DNA of 64,000 nt. Origin: Rhodohalobacter sulfatireducens (lineage in GTDB: Bacteria; Bacteroidota; Rhodothermia; Balneolales; Balneolaceae). The stretch lies in contig NZ_JAKLWS010000018.1 of the NCBI RefSeq assembly GCF_022012475.1, forward strand, positions 1 to 64,000. Direction: 5' to 3'. A program made the position numbers and the translations under genes. This document shows, one piece after another, positions 45,796 to 54,618 of this stretch (position 1 is its first letter; every line of letters begins with the position of its first letter). The notes under the pieces are model-generated. The model had not been told where the DNA came from. It saw only the letters and a program-made list of their open reading frames with translations, and did not search any database.

Positions 45796-45868
45796 GTCAC
45801 CCTGAGCTTGACTCAGGGTCTCCAAATTCTACAACAGCAGGAGATTCTGAGTCAAGCTCAGAATGACA
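45796..45868. repeat. Dispersed inverted repeat (CCTGAGCTTGACTCAGG type)
   Basis: CCCTGAGCTTGACTCAGGG (45800-45818) is a hairpin. The segment 45844-45864 (ATTCTGAGTCAAGCTCAGAAT) is a second hairpin whose core is the reverse complement of the first. The pair therefore forms a nested cruciform-like element between fadI and fadJ. Sequences of this type are widespread intergenic repeats in bacteria. It could lower read-through between the two genes. Confidence 0.88.
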
Positions 45869-45908
45869 CATTCATGCTCCCCACTTTTCACGTTTGCCAT
45901 TTCACTTT

Positions 45909-47210
45909 TCACTCATTAAATCGTTCAAGTATCATCGCATGCCCCTGACCTCCGGCGGCACACGCTGCAATCAATGCATATCGCCCATCTTGTTTGATGA
46001 GGCGATTCGCTGCTGTTGTTACTAATCGAATCCCTGTTGCTGCGAATGGGTGTCCGAGTGACAACGATCCACCCCAGTGATTCAGTTTATCCCAGGGGAC
46101 TTTGCCAACCTTCTTTTTTCGTTTCAGCCGATCTTTAGCAAATTCATTACTGTCAAGTGCTTTAAGAACGGTTAACATCTGGCCGGCAAACGCTTCGTGA
46201 AATTCGAATACATCAATGTCATCGAGAGTCAATTTCATATCATCCAGAACTTTAGGAACGGCAAATGCCGGGCCAATCAACAGTTCATCACCCGGTCGTT
46301 GAGCTACATAGGTGTAGCTTCGAATTAATGCTTTTGGTTTATAACCATTGTTCAGAGCAAATCCCTTGTCCATCACCAAACCGGCAGATGCCCCATCTGT
46401 CAAAAATGATGAATTTCCGGCTGTAACTGTTCCGTGAGGTTTGATGAATGCCGGGCTCAGTTTTGCAAGCTTATCCATATCCGTATCAGGACGAACCCCA
46501 TTATCTTTCTCTACGATCGAGTTACCGTTGTTTACGCTCACAGGAAAAATTTCATTTTCCAAAAATCCCTCTTCAGTCGCTTTGAAAGCAAGCTGATGTG
46601 ACCGCAGCGCATAGGCATCTTGTTCCTCCCGCTTCACTCCATATTTAGCCGCCATCTTATCGCAACTCTCTCCCATGGTCTCACCGGTAGAAAATTCTGA
46701 GATCGAAGGAATTTCGGGCAAAAGGTCGGATGGGCTCAGGCCTTTAAAAAATTTCAGCCAGTCGGTCGGAGATTTATATTTTTGGGTTTGGAGTAATTTT
46801 TGCCTGAAGATTTTCCTGAAGCGGATGGGAATATCACTCATAATTTCCACACCTCCCACAATAGCTGCGTTAATTTGGCCATGGTTGATGGCGTCTGTGG
46901 CTGTGGTCAGAGCAATGTTCGAGGAGATACAAGCCATGGAGAGTGTGGTTGCGGGAATCGAGTCAGGCAACCCTGCTGCCATTGATGATTCCCGTGCAAC
47001 GTTACTTGTATTAATATCCTGGATCACATTTCCATAATAAACATGATCAATATGGCTTCCATCCAGTTTAGTTTTCTTGATTAGCCCGGCAATTGCCAAA
47101 CGTCCAAGATCGTAGGCGGAAAATTTTTTGAAATCTGTTTGTGCGCGCAAGAAAGGAGTGCGCCCGCCATTCACAAATACAATCTCCTTTTTCTTTTTGG
47201 ATTCACTCAT
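45909..47210 (-). CDS. fadI: Acetyl-CoA acyltransferase (thiolase), FadI type
   Basis: This 433-residue thiolase matches FadI (436) rather than FadA (387). The acylated cysteine is in TLSMACISSNIAL, the catalytic His in GHPFAATGIRL and the second Cys in AACAAGGQGHA. An insert region (about 120-170, RFRKIFRQKLLQTQK) corresponds to the membrane/alpha-subunit docking loop of the trifunctional-type thiolases. It cleaves 3-ketoacyl-CoA. It is upstream of the fadJ-like gene on the same strand, the order found in fadIJ operons. Confidence 0.92.
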   Translation of the reverse strand: MSESKKKKEIVFVNGGRTPFLRAQTDFKKFSAYDLGRLAIAGLIKKTKLDGSHIDHVYYGNVIQDINTSNVARESSMAAGLPDSIPATTLSMACISSNIALTTATDAINHGQINAAIVGGVEIMSDIPIRFRKIFRQKLLQTQKYKSPTDWLKFFKGLSPSDLLPEIPSISEFSTGETMGESCDKMAAKYGVKREEQDAYALRSHQLAFKATEEGFLENEIFPVSVNNGNSIVEKDNGVRPDTDMDKLAKLSPAFIKPHGTVTAGNSSFLTDGASAGLVMDKGFALNNGYKPKALIRSYTYVAQRPGDELLIGPAFAVPKVLDDMKLTLDDIDVFEFHEAFAGQMLTVLKALDSNEFAKDRLKRKKKVGKVPWDKLNHWGGSLSLGHPFAATGIRLVTTAANRLIKQDGRYALIAACAAGGQGHAMILERFNE

Positions 47211-47348
47211 GACTGATGGAACTGGTTAAATGAAATAGAAGCAGATTAACGGTGTTAACCTTACCCTTATAGATAACCAAAAATTTATTGAGGATAAACT
47301 GTTTTATCGAATTGATGAAGTTCTTATATTTAGGGTCTGAATGAATTT

Positions 47349-47450
47349 GAGTGGTTAACTCAGTTGGTTTTCCCAAAGGAATGCCTTCGGCAAGAGCATC
47401 CCGATGCAGTTCAATCGGGAGGGTCATAGGTTCGAATACTGAGTTAGTTA
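47349..47450 (+). pseudogene. tRNA-like relic related to the adjacent tRNA-Val
   Basis: Positions 47351-47370 match 18 of 20 bases of the D-arm region of the tRNA-Val gene (47481-47500). Positions 47421-47439 match 17 of 19 bases of its T-arm (47524-47542). Between them the D-loop is expanded by about 20 bases, including a GCC-TTCG-GC hairpin, and the anticodon-arm position holds CCCGAT/ATCGGG around an 8-base loop. Acceptor and T stems no longer pair well. It appears to be a decayed or rebuilt tRNA copy 29 bases before the intact gene. Confidence 0.6.
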
Positions 47451-47478
47451 AAGAAAGTTTTTGATTTATTGATATGAT

Positions 47479-47553
47479 GGGTGATTAGCTCAGTTGGTTT
47501 AGAGCACCTGCCTTACAAGCAGGGGGTCGTAGGTTCGAATCCTACATCACCCA
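47479..47553 (+). tRNA. tRNA-Val (anticodon TAC)
   Basis: The 75-base gene folds as a full cloverleaf. The acceptor stem is GGGTGAT with ATCACCC plus discriminator A. The D-arm is GCTC/GAGC. The anticodon stem is CTGCC/AGCAG-like, around loop CTTACAA with anticodon TAC. The T-arm is GTAGG-TTCGAAT-CCTAC. CCA is not encoded. A T-rich intrinsic terminator follows at 47573. Confidence 0.97.
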
Positions 47554-47572
47554 CTCTCTCTTGATAAAAAAT

Positions 47573-47608
47573 AAAAGGACAGCTCTGGATAAGGGTTGTC
47601 CTTTTTTT
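47573..47608 (+). terminator. Intrinsic terminator after tRNA-Val
   Basis: AAAAGGACA (47573-47581) pairs perfectly with TGTCCTTTT (47597-47605) around a 15-base loop and runs into a T tract. It ends the tRNA transcript. Confidence 0.9.
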
Positions 47609-47751
47609 ATTGGTTTATATTTGATATTCCAATCTTTTGTAAATCCAGTCACAACTAAAATTATCAATTAATTGGGGCACTTATTGCTAAAATTTGTACT
47701 ATTAAAATGAATTTAAAATTTTGCTAAAGAATTGATTCATGAGGATTTAAC

Positions 47752-48990
47752 ATGAAACGTAATTACTACCTGGTAGTACTCATCCTGGTCACATTTTTTG
47801 TGATCTCTTTTCTGACTAATATCATTGGTCCCCTCATACCTGAAATTATTGAGGATTTTAATTTAAGTCTTACACTTGTTGCCCTCCTGCCATTTGCGTT
47901 CTTCATTGCTTACGGTGTGATGTCCATCCCTTCCGGTCTGCTCATAGAAAAATACAGTGACAAAAAAGTGATGATCGCTGCCTTCCTGGTATCGTTCGTG
48001 GGAGCTCTCTTTTTTGCACTTTATCCAAACTATTTGGTTGCTGTTATCTCATTATTCCTGATCGGCACCGGAATGGCGATGCTCCAGGTAGCCATCAACC
48101 CGCTGCTTCGTGAGGCCGGTGGGGAAGAACATTTTGCGTTTAATTCCGTGTTGGGTCAACTTTTCTTTGGAGCTGCTTCTTTTTTAAGCCCCCTCGCTTA
48201 TTCCTACCTGGTATTGAATTTAGGGAGTGCAGATGTAGACAATTTTTTACTTAATACACTCGAAAAAGTTGTTCCGCCTGATTTGCCGTGGATTTCGTTG
48301 TATTGGTTGTTTGCAGTTTTATCACTGGTGATGGTAGCGGTGATAGCAGCTTCACCCTTTCCAACAGTTAAGCGGAAGGAAGATGAAAAAATCGGGGCCT
48401 GGGATACACATAAAGAGTTATTCAAAAACCCTAAGGTGTGGCTCTTTTTCCTGGGGATTTTTGCTTACGTAGGTTCCGAACAGGGAGTAGCGAACTGGAT
48501 ATCTGAATTTCTTTCGACGTATCACGGGTATGATCCGCAGACGACCGGTGCGAGCACGGTATCCTGGTTTTGGGGAATGCTGACAGCCGGAACCGTCCTG
48601 GGTTTGCTTCTGCTAAAAGTGATGGATAGTCGAAATGTATTGGTTTTCTTTACAATTGGAGCGATTGTCAGCCTTTCAGTGGCGCTGTTTGGAAGTGGTG
48701 AGACAGCATTACTTGCCTTTCCGGCTGTTGGGTTTTTCTCAGCCGTTTTGTGGTCGGTGATCTTTTCTCTTGCGCTTAATTCAGTTACTGAACATCATGG
48801 TACGTACTCAGGGATATTAGTATCAGGAATTGTTGGCGGTGCAATAGTTCCGTTGATCATTGGCTCTTTGGGAGATGTTTTTGGCTTGCGGGCCGGGATG
48901 TTTTTTCTCTACATCACATTCGGATACATTTTGAGTATTGGATTTTGGGCCAAGCCGCTGGTGAGTAATAAGACGATTGAGTTTGGGTAG
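47752..48990 (+). CDS. MFS transporter, FHS (FucP/GluP)-type sugar permease
   Basis: This is a 412-residue 12-helix major-facilitator protein. Features of the fucose:H+/glucose-galactose group are NIIGPLIPEIIEDFNLSLTLVALLPFAFFIAYGVMSIPSGLLIEKYSDKK (helices 1-2 with the A-motif), GTGMAMLQVAINPLLREAGG and the C-terminal half beginning near GVANWISEFLSTYHG. It probably imports a hexose or amino sugar with protons or sodium. The gene stands alone, 199 bases after tRNA-Val, and no metabolic partner is adjacent. Confidence 0.85.
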   Translation: MKRNYYLVVLILVTFFVISFLTNIIGPLIPEIIEDFNLSLTLVALLPFAFFIAYGVMSIPSGLLIEKYSDKKVMIAAFLVSFVGALFFALYPNYLVAVISLFLIGTGMAMLQVAINPLLREAGGEEHFAFNSVLGQLFFGAASFLSPLAYSYLVLNLGSADVDNFLLNTLEKVVPPDLPWISLYWLFAVLSLVMVAVIAASPFPTVKRKEDEKIGAWDTHKELFKNPKVWLFFLGIFAYVGSEQGVANWISEFLSTYHGYDPQTTGASTVSWFWGMLTAGTVLGLLLLKVMDSRNVLVFFTIGAIVSLSVALFGSGETALLAFPAVGFFSAVLWSVIFSLALNSVTEHHGTYSGILVSGIVGGAIVPLIIGSLGDVFGLRAGMFFLYITFGYILSIGFWAKPLVSNKTIEFG

Positions 48991-48994
48991 ATGT

Positions 48995-49022
48995 CAGTAA
49001 ACAGTTGACAGTTAGCAGTATA
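48995..49022. repeat. Run of four CAGTNNN 7-mers without an associated gene
   Basis: The run reads CAGTAAA, CAGTTGA, CAGTTAG, CAGTATA. It matches in unit and in length (28 bases) the arms flanking the four-helix-bundle gene at 15430-15810. It begins 5 bases after the MFS stop codon. I see no inverted partner nearby. Confidence 0.65.
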
Positions 49023-49108
49023 CAAGACATACCCGAGAGCAATATTCTATAACTTCCTTAGAAACCCTTCAATTTTGCTTCAAAATTTCAGGTTATATTC
49101 TAAGTGAT

Positions 49109-49798
49109 ATGAAACTACTGATTGTTGAAGACAATAAGGATCTACTCGAAAATATCCTGAAGTATTTGGAGAGAGAAGGGTACAGATGTGAAACGGCCAT
49201 CGATTATGATGAGGCGTTTGACAAGATCATGTCGTACACCTACGATGTGGTTCTGATCGATATCATGATTCCAAAAGGTGATGGATTGCAGGTTTTGCGG
49301 GAATTGAAATCTGTGAACCCTGAAACCGGAACCATAATTATATCAGCTAAAAATTCCCTGGATGATAAGGTATCCGGCCTTGAACTTGGCGCAGACGATT
49401 ACCTCACCAAACCATTTCAATTACCAGAATTATCAGCACGAATTAAAGCTGTCAACCGGCGTAATAATTTAGGCGGCAGTGAAATCGTCCGGGCGAATGA
49501 GATCTCTATCAATACAAAAACACGAGAGGTATCGGTAGATGAAGAACCGGTGGACGTAACCCCAAAAGAATACGACCTGCTTCTTTATTTTGCATCCAAT
49601 AAAAACCGGGTACTTTCTAAACAGAACATTGCGGAGCATCTCTGGGGTGATTATGTGGATCACCTGGATAACCTGGATTTTGTCTATCAACACATTAAAA
49701 ATTTACGAAAGAAACTGGTGGACGCAGGTGCCAACGATTATATAGAGAGTGTGTACAGCATCGGGTATAAATTTAAAGCGAACAGAGCCGGAACATGA
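49109..49798 (+). CDS. OmpR/PhoB-family response regulator
   Basis: This is a 229-residue regulator with a receiver domain (1-about 118), phospho-acceptor Asp51 in DVVLIDIMIPKGDG, acidic pocket EDN, and switch residues in IIISAKNSLDD and the KPF motif. A C-terminal winged helix follows (about 128-226, VTPKEYDLLLYFASNKNRVLSKQNIAEHLWG). Its stop overlaps the kinase start (ATGA), so the pair is coupled. The system may control the downstream TonB-dependent receptor, though no binding site could be defined. Confidence 0.94.
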   Translation: MKLLIVEDNKDLLENILKYLEREGYRCETAIDYDEAFDKIMSYTYDVVLIDIMIPKGDGLQVLRELKSVNPETGTIIISAKNSLDDKVSGLELGADDYLTKPFQLPELSARIKAVNRRNNLGGSEIVRANEISINTKTREVSVDEEPVDVTPKEYDLLLYFASNKNRVLSKQNIAEHLWGDYVDHLDNLDFVYQHIKNLRKKLVDAGANDYIESVYSIGYKFKANRAGT

Positions 49799-51057
49799 AG
49801 CTTATTACCCGATTTATCTTAATCTACCTGACCATCACTGTAATCGTACTCGGGATTGGTGGAGTGTTCTCATACTTCATCATAAAAGGAGAAGTTGACA
49901 GGGAGCTAACCTTTGAGTTTATGGAGCGGATTGACCGGGTGACCTATCTCCTGGAACGCGGCCGGAGATTTCATCCCGGGAGAGATGTAGATGGCGACCG
50001 TAATTTAATTGTAAGAGAGCTGGATACTCCTGTGGAGGAGAGAGTGGAGGTCGGTGATACTCTTATCTACTCGGAAAGACTTGAACAAAATGAACAAAAT
50101 GTAAAAGTCTCAGCTTATCGAAATATAAACGATCGTTCCTACTACATATCGACTTATGGGGCTATGATCGAACCGGATGACATTACGGAAGCTGTTATTA
50201 AAACATTACTGTGGATTTTGGGATTACAGATAATAGGTGCAATTGGTGTTGGCTTCATGGTTTCAGGCCGGCTCTTTAAACCCTTTCGAAAAACGCTGGA
50301 GAAAATTGGCAACTTCCAGCTCCATAAGAAAGAATATGTTCCGGCTGAAAAAACGGGGGTGAAAGAGTTCAACGACCTAAACAAATTTGTGGAACAGATG
50401 ACCCGCAAGGCAGTGTCTGATTATAAAAACCTGAAGGAGTTTGCAGAGAATGCTTCTCATGAACTTCAAACACCACTGGCTATTGCCAAAGGCAAGCTGG
50501 AGCTGCTTTCAGAAACGGATCTAACCGAAGAACAGTACAAATATATTGAATCGCTTGAGAGATCAGTGAAGAAGCTTTCGAGATTGAGTGAATCACTGGC
50601 ACTGTTAACTAAAATCGAAAATCATGAATTTCAAAATGACGAAAAGGTTGATCTGAGTGATGTAGTCAGGGAGAGCCTTGAAGCATTTAAAGAGTTTATC
50701 GCTCTTAATAATCTAACCGTTCAGACTAATATTCAGGATGATGTACAGATAAATATGCACCCGATTCTTGCGGATATACTATGGACCAATCTTTTCCAGA
50801 ATGCGGTTCGTCACAATATCGAGAATGGAGAAATTAACATTGAATTGAACGGTGAGAAGCTTGTCATATCAAACACAGGTAAAGATCCGGAAGTTGACCC
50901 TGGTCAACTTTTTGAGCGGTTTAGAAAAGCTGAACAAAGTTCTGAGTCCATTGGGCTTGGGTTGTCAATCATCAAGCGAATCGTCGATCAAAACGATTTA
51001 TCCATTCATTATTCCTATTCAGATAACTGGCACAGGATAGAGATCGATTTAAAATAA
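49795..51057 (+). CDS. Membrane sensor histidine kinase
   Basis: This is a 420-residue kinase: TM1 at about 8-28, an external sensor loop of about 110 residues (rich in Arg/Asp, no known fold recognised), and TM2 at about 138-160. A HAMP-like linker follows, then HisKA with phospho-His222 in EFAENASHELQTPLAI. The ATPase has N-box NLFQNAVRHNI, and the G-boxes are altered to KDPEVDPGQLFERFRKAEQSSESIGLGLSII. It phosphorylates the response regulator encoded just upstream. The short periplasmic domain suggests an envelope or solute signal. Confidence 0.92.
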   Translation: MKLITRFILIYLTITVIVLGIGGVFSYFIIKGEVDRELTFEFMERIDRVTYLLERGRRFHPGRDVDGDRNLIVRELDTPVEERVEVGDTLIYSERLEQNEQNVKVSAYRNINDRSYYISTYGAMIEPDDITEAVIKTLLWILGLQIIGAIGVGFMVSGRLFKPFRKTLEKIGNFQLHKKEYVPAEKTGVKEFNDLNKFVEQMTRKAVSDYKNLKEFAENASHELQTPLAIAKGKLELLSETDLTEEQYKYIESLERSVKKLSRLSESLALLTKIENHEFQNDEKVDLSDVVRESLEAFKEFIALNNLTVQTNIQDDVQINMHPILADILWTNLFQNAVRHNIENGEINIELNGEKLVISNTGKDPEVDPGQLFERFRKAEQSSESIGLGLSIIKRIVDQNDLSIHYSYSDNWHRIEIDLK

Positions 51058-51107
51058 GTCACGATTCATATTTTGAACTCTATTCATAGATGTAAAGCAA
51101 CGGGTGT

Positions 51108-51590
51108 CTAATCGGAAGTATCAGTAGAATTCCAGATGTCGTGAGTGGTTTTCCAGGTGCCGTCGGGTTGCCTTTGTAGAATGTTTAGATATTTCGAAGT
51201 GGATGAAGATGATTCTGTACCATTTTTGGGAATGAGTGTTACATTTGCCACCCCTCGTCCGTAGGCGAGATCTCCGTCTATTTTTATTTCTTCATAATAA
51301 CTGTCGAGATCTGTTTCATACTCATCAAAAATAGATTGATAATAATCACGTACTGCCTCTCTTCCTTCCATTGCAGGTACGCCCGGTGCCATCAAAATTG
51401 CGTCTACAGTAAAGTGCTCGGCGATTCCGGCGGCGTCTGAATTGTTAAAAGCTTCAGCGCGTGCATCACTGACCGCTGTAATCACCTCTTTGTCTTTCTC
51501 ATTGCTCTGTTCAGCAGGTGGGGCTTCATTTGTACAAGTGAGAAACAGTGTGAATATCAAAGACAAAAGAAAGATGTGAAAAAGTTTCAT
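51108..51590 (-). CDS. NTF2-like (SgcJ/EcaC, DUF4440-type) lipoprotein
   Basis: From ATG 51590 the protein has 160 residues and a lipoprotein signal ending FLTC (Cys about 19). The upstream frame to 51674 adds a sequence unlike a leader and is not used. The mature part shows the NTF2-like cone: AVSDARAEAFNNSDAAGIAEHFTVDAILMAPGVPAMEGREAVRDYYQSIF, then LAYGRGVANVTL and WKTTHDIWN. Relatives range from ketosteroid isomerase-like enzymes to binding proteins, and the role here is unknown. It converges on the histidine-kinase gene. Confidence 0.85.
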   Translation of the reverse strand: MKLFHIFLLSLIFTLFLTCTNEAPPAEQSNEKDKEVITAVSDARAEAFNNSDAAGIAEHFTVDAILMAPGVPAMEGREAVRDYYQSIFDEYETDLDSYYEEIKIDGDLAYGRGVANVTLIPKNGTESSSSTSKYLNILQRQPDGTWKTTHDIWNSTDTSD

Positions 51591-51963
51591 GTAGTCAGGA
51601 TTAAGTTTCTGTTGAATGGAAGTCGATTTTAAACAATTGAAGAATAAGCAATCATTAAACGAATACTCGATCAAAGCAACAAGATAGAGATGTAGCTGCC
51701 CTGCACAAAAAATGGGATTCGTTCAGATTTATTAAGTGACTCGTTTTCTTTCCAATCTGTAAAAAAATGAAAAATAGGAACTTATCAATCTTTAATTCTG
51801 GTTTGATGGGGGAAATAGAAATGAATATAGAATCAATTTCTGCTTAATAATTCAAAAATCTCCATTTATGGAGCAATCTTTAAATTTACTTCAGGATTCG
51901 TTCAACATTCAGGCAGGTTCAGGTTTTAGTTTAAGAGAAATAAAGAACTACAAGATTGAAAAC

Positions 51964-54384
51964 ATGAAAAAATTAATTCTTCTTATAGCGACTCTAGTTT
52001 TGATCTGTGGAGCATTTTCAGGACCTGTTTATGCCCAAAACTCAAGTGATGAAAAAGCAGAAGTTATCGGTACAATACAGGATTCGGACGGAAGCCCTGT
52101 ACCCAATGCAACGGTAGCAATTTATAATCAAGCTCAATCAGAAATTTTGACCGGTACTTCAAGCCTGGAGGACGGTAGCTTCTCTTTGAAGGTAGATCCC
52201 GGTTCATACGTACTGCAAGTCTCCTACATCTCTTACCGGACCTACCGAACAAATCTTGATCTTTCGGCAGGTGAAACCACAGATATTGAAAATGTTACCC
52301 TGCAAAACCAGGAAGCGATGCTAGACGAAGTGATTGTTGAGGGGGAACAGTCGTATATGCAGATGAATTTTGACAGTCGAAGTTTTAATGTTGGAAAAGA
52401 TATTACAAGTCTGGGTGGTTCCGCTCTCGACGTTCTCGACAATGTACCTTCTATTACGGTGGATTATGAAGGAAATGTAGCGCTGAGGGGCAACAGTGGT
52501 GTGCAGGTTTTGATAAACGGACGGCCTTCCAGCCTGGTTCGAAATGGCACGGAGGCGTTAAACAGTATTCCCTCTAATGTTATTGAAGAGGTTGAGATTA
52601 TTACGAATCCCTCCGCCCGCTATTCAGCTGAGGGAACCGGCGGAATCATAAACATTAAACTGGTAGATGACGTAACACTTGGATTCAATGGAAGTGTGCA
52701 GGCCAATACGGGTTACCCGCAAGATCATGCGTTAGGAGCGAATCTCAATTACCACAAAAATAATATTAACTGGTTTGGAAATTTTGAGATTGAATATGAA
52801 AATGATCCGGCTTCCGGAAGTACATTCCAAAGCTTTAACGGAGACACGACCTATGCGTACCGGGAAATCACTGAACAAGACGAAACGGAGCGTGAAGGCA
52901 GTGCATATGTTGGAGCGGATTTTTATCTGCCGGCGAACCAGATTCTTACATTCTCTACCAGAATTAGCCTGGAGAATGAAGAAGAGGATTCTGATGTAAG
53001 GTATACGGATTACAGTCCAGACGAGCCCGGTGTATACAGAAATGTATTTGAAAGCTGGGATATTCTGCAGCGAGTGAATAGAGACGATATCGAAGAGAAT
53101 CGAGAAAATGATTTTGATGTCCGCCTTCAGTATGAAAATCGTTTTGACGGGTCGGACCACAGGCTCACAGCCGATGCAGATTTTGAATTCGGCACAGAAG
53201 ATCAAAATTCGAATCTGATACAGTTGGTTCAAACCGGTGATGTGAATCCATTGAACCAGCGTACGTTTTCTGATGAAAGATACCGCGAGATGCGATTTGA
53301 CACAGATTATGAGCGGCCGCTTGGCAGAAACGGAAGACTTGAAGCAGGAATGCGGCTAAATTTCGATTGGATGGATAACGATTATGTGATTGAGGAGCAA
53401 CAAAATGGTTTTTGGGTGACACCCGATTCGAATTTAGGGATCAGTGATAACTTCACATATTATGAAAATGTTAATGCTGTCTATACCACAGTAGCAGGGG
53501 AAAACGGTAAATTTAGTTACCAGCTGGGTGTCCGTGCAGAGAATACCAGAATTCAGACAGAGTTAGACCGAACAGGTGAAGGAAGTGATCAAAACTACCT
53601 GGACCTTTTTCCAAGTGCTTTTCTCTCTTATACATTAGATGAAAGAAACTCGTTTCAAATAAGCTATAGTCGCAGAATTGACCGTCCATGGTCTCGAATG
53701 TTGTTGCCCTTTACTGAGATCGCAGATACGCGGAACCGGCGAGTTGGTAATCCCGGTTTACGGCCCGAGTTTGGAAACTCATTTGAAGCCGGATACTTAC
53801 GCTACTGGGATACAGGCTCCTTGCTGAGCAGTGTCTATTACCGACATCGAACGGATGTGATAGAGCGGGTTTCAACAATCGACGGGCAGGGCATTACAAC
53901 CCGCCGGCCAATTAACCTGGCAACAGAAGATTCATGGGGAGTAGAGTTCTCGGCAGACCAGGAGCTGTTTACCAATATGCAGCTTTCCGGAAGTCTGAAT
54001 ATTTTCCAGTCGGACCGGGAAGGTGAGTATCAGGATCAAATCTATTCAAGTTCCACCGGTCGCGTGACAGGGCGCCTGCGGGTTCGATATCAATTTTTGG
54101 ATGGCTGGAATCTACAATCTTATCTCAATTACCGGAGTGCGCAGCAAACCACTCAGGGTCGTCGAGACGGAAGCTTCTTTATGGGTTCAGGGATATCTAA
54201 GGATCTGTTGAATCGCAGAGCATCCATCTCATTAAATGTGCGAGACCTGTTCAATTCAAGACAGTATGAAGGAGAAATTATCAATCCTAATTCATACACA
54301 GACAGTAATTATCAATGGTCAACACGCTCATTCAGGTTAAATTTCCGGTATAATTTCGGGGGTGCCAATCGAGGTAGGAGATAG
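51964..54384 (+). CDS. TonB-dependent receptor with carboxypeptidase-regulatory-like domain
   Basis: This is an 806-residue protein from ATG 51964, which gives a clean signal peptide (KKLILLIATLVLICGAF, cleavage near VYAQ). The in-frame start at 51868 only adds a leaderless extension. An Ig-like CarboxypepD_reg domain (about 30-110, IGTIQDSDGSPVPNATVAIY) precedes the plug (ALDVLDNVPSITVDYEGNVALRGNSGVQVLINGRPSSL, NPSARYSAEGTGGIINI) and an outer-membrane barrel of the PF14905-like type ending FRLNFRYNFGGANRGRR. It imports an unknown substrate, possibly a metal chelate or peptide. The two-component genes are the nearest upstream plus-strand unit. Confidence 0.92.
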   Translation: MKKLILLIATLVLICGAFSGPVYAQNSSDEKAEVIGTIQDSDGSPVPNATVAIYNQAQSEILTGTSSLEDGSFSLKVDPGSYVLQVSYISYRTYRTNLDLSAGETTDIENVTLQNQEAMLDEVIVEGEQSYMQMNFDSRSFNVGKDITSLGGSALDVLDNVPSITVDYEGNVALRGNSGVQVLINGRPSSLVRNGTEALNSIPSNVIEEVEIITNPSARYSAEGTGGIINIKLVDDVTLGFNGSVQANTGYPQDHALGANLNYHKNNINWFGNFEIEYENDPASGSTFQSFNGDTTYAYREITEQDETEREGSAYVGADFYLPANQILTFSTRISLENEEEDSDVRYTDYSPDEPGVYRNVFESWDILQRVNRDDIEENRENDFDVRLQYENRFDGSDHRLTADADFEFGTEDQNSNLIQLVQTGDVNPLNQRTFSDERYREMRFDTDYERPLGRNGRLEAGMRLNFDWMDNDYVIEEQQNGFWVTPDSNLGISDNFTYYENVNAVYTTVAGENGKFSYQLGVRAENTRIQTELDRTGEGSDQNYLDLFPSAFLSYTLDERNSFQISYSRRIDRPWSRMLLPFTEIADTRNRRVGNPGLRPEFGNSFEAGYLRYWDTGSLLSSVYYRHRTDVIERVSTIDGQGITTRRPINLATEDSWGVEFSADQELFTNMQLSGSLNIFQSDREGEYQDQIYSSSTGRVTGRLRVRYQFLDGWNLQSYLNYRSAQQTTQGRRDGSFFMGSGISKDLLNRRASISLNVRDLFNSRQYEGEIINPNSYTDSNYQWSTRSFRLNFRYNFGGANRGRR

Positions 54385-54449
54385 AAGAGGAGATTATCGA
54401 GGGAGATAGTTCCGGCAAAAAATTTATCGAACAGTTCTTATTGCATAAT

Positions 54450-54485
54450 GGCCGACCGCGAAGAGATTCAGGGTCGGCTTTTTTA
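54450..54485 (+). terminator. Intrinsic terminator after the TonB-dependent receptor gene
   Basis: GCCGACC (54451-54457) pairs with GGTCGGC (54472-54478) around a 14-base loop and is followed by six T. It ends the transcript of the receptor gene, whose stop is 66 bases upstream. Confidence 0.9.
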
Positions 54486-54618
54486 ATTGTTGAATCGATT
54501 ATAATTGATTGAAAGAGCCCTAGTTGATCCAATGTAGGGCAATTTGACCCCTTCCCGTCTGAGCTTTCGCATGTATGAATAGAAAATCATGTAATTTCAA
54601 AATCAGATTCAGACGACT

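Noticed and set aside
47203-47427. 74-codon leftward open frame upstream of the thiolase gene
   Set aside because: It runs through the tRNA-like relic and shares the thiolase promoter region. The apparent protein is a translation of structured RNA-like sequence.
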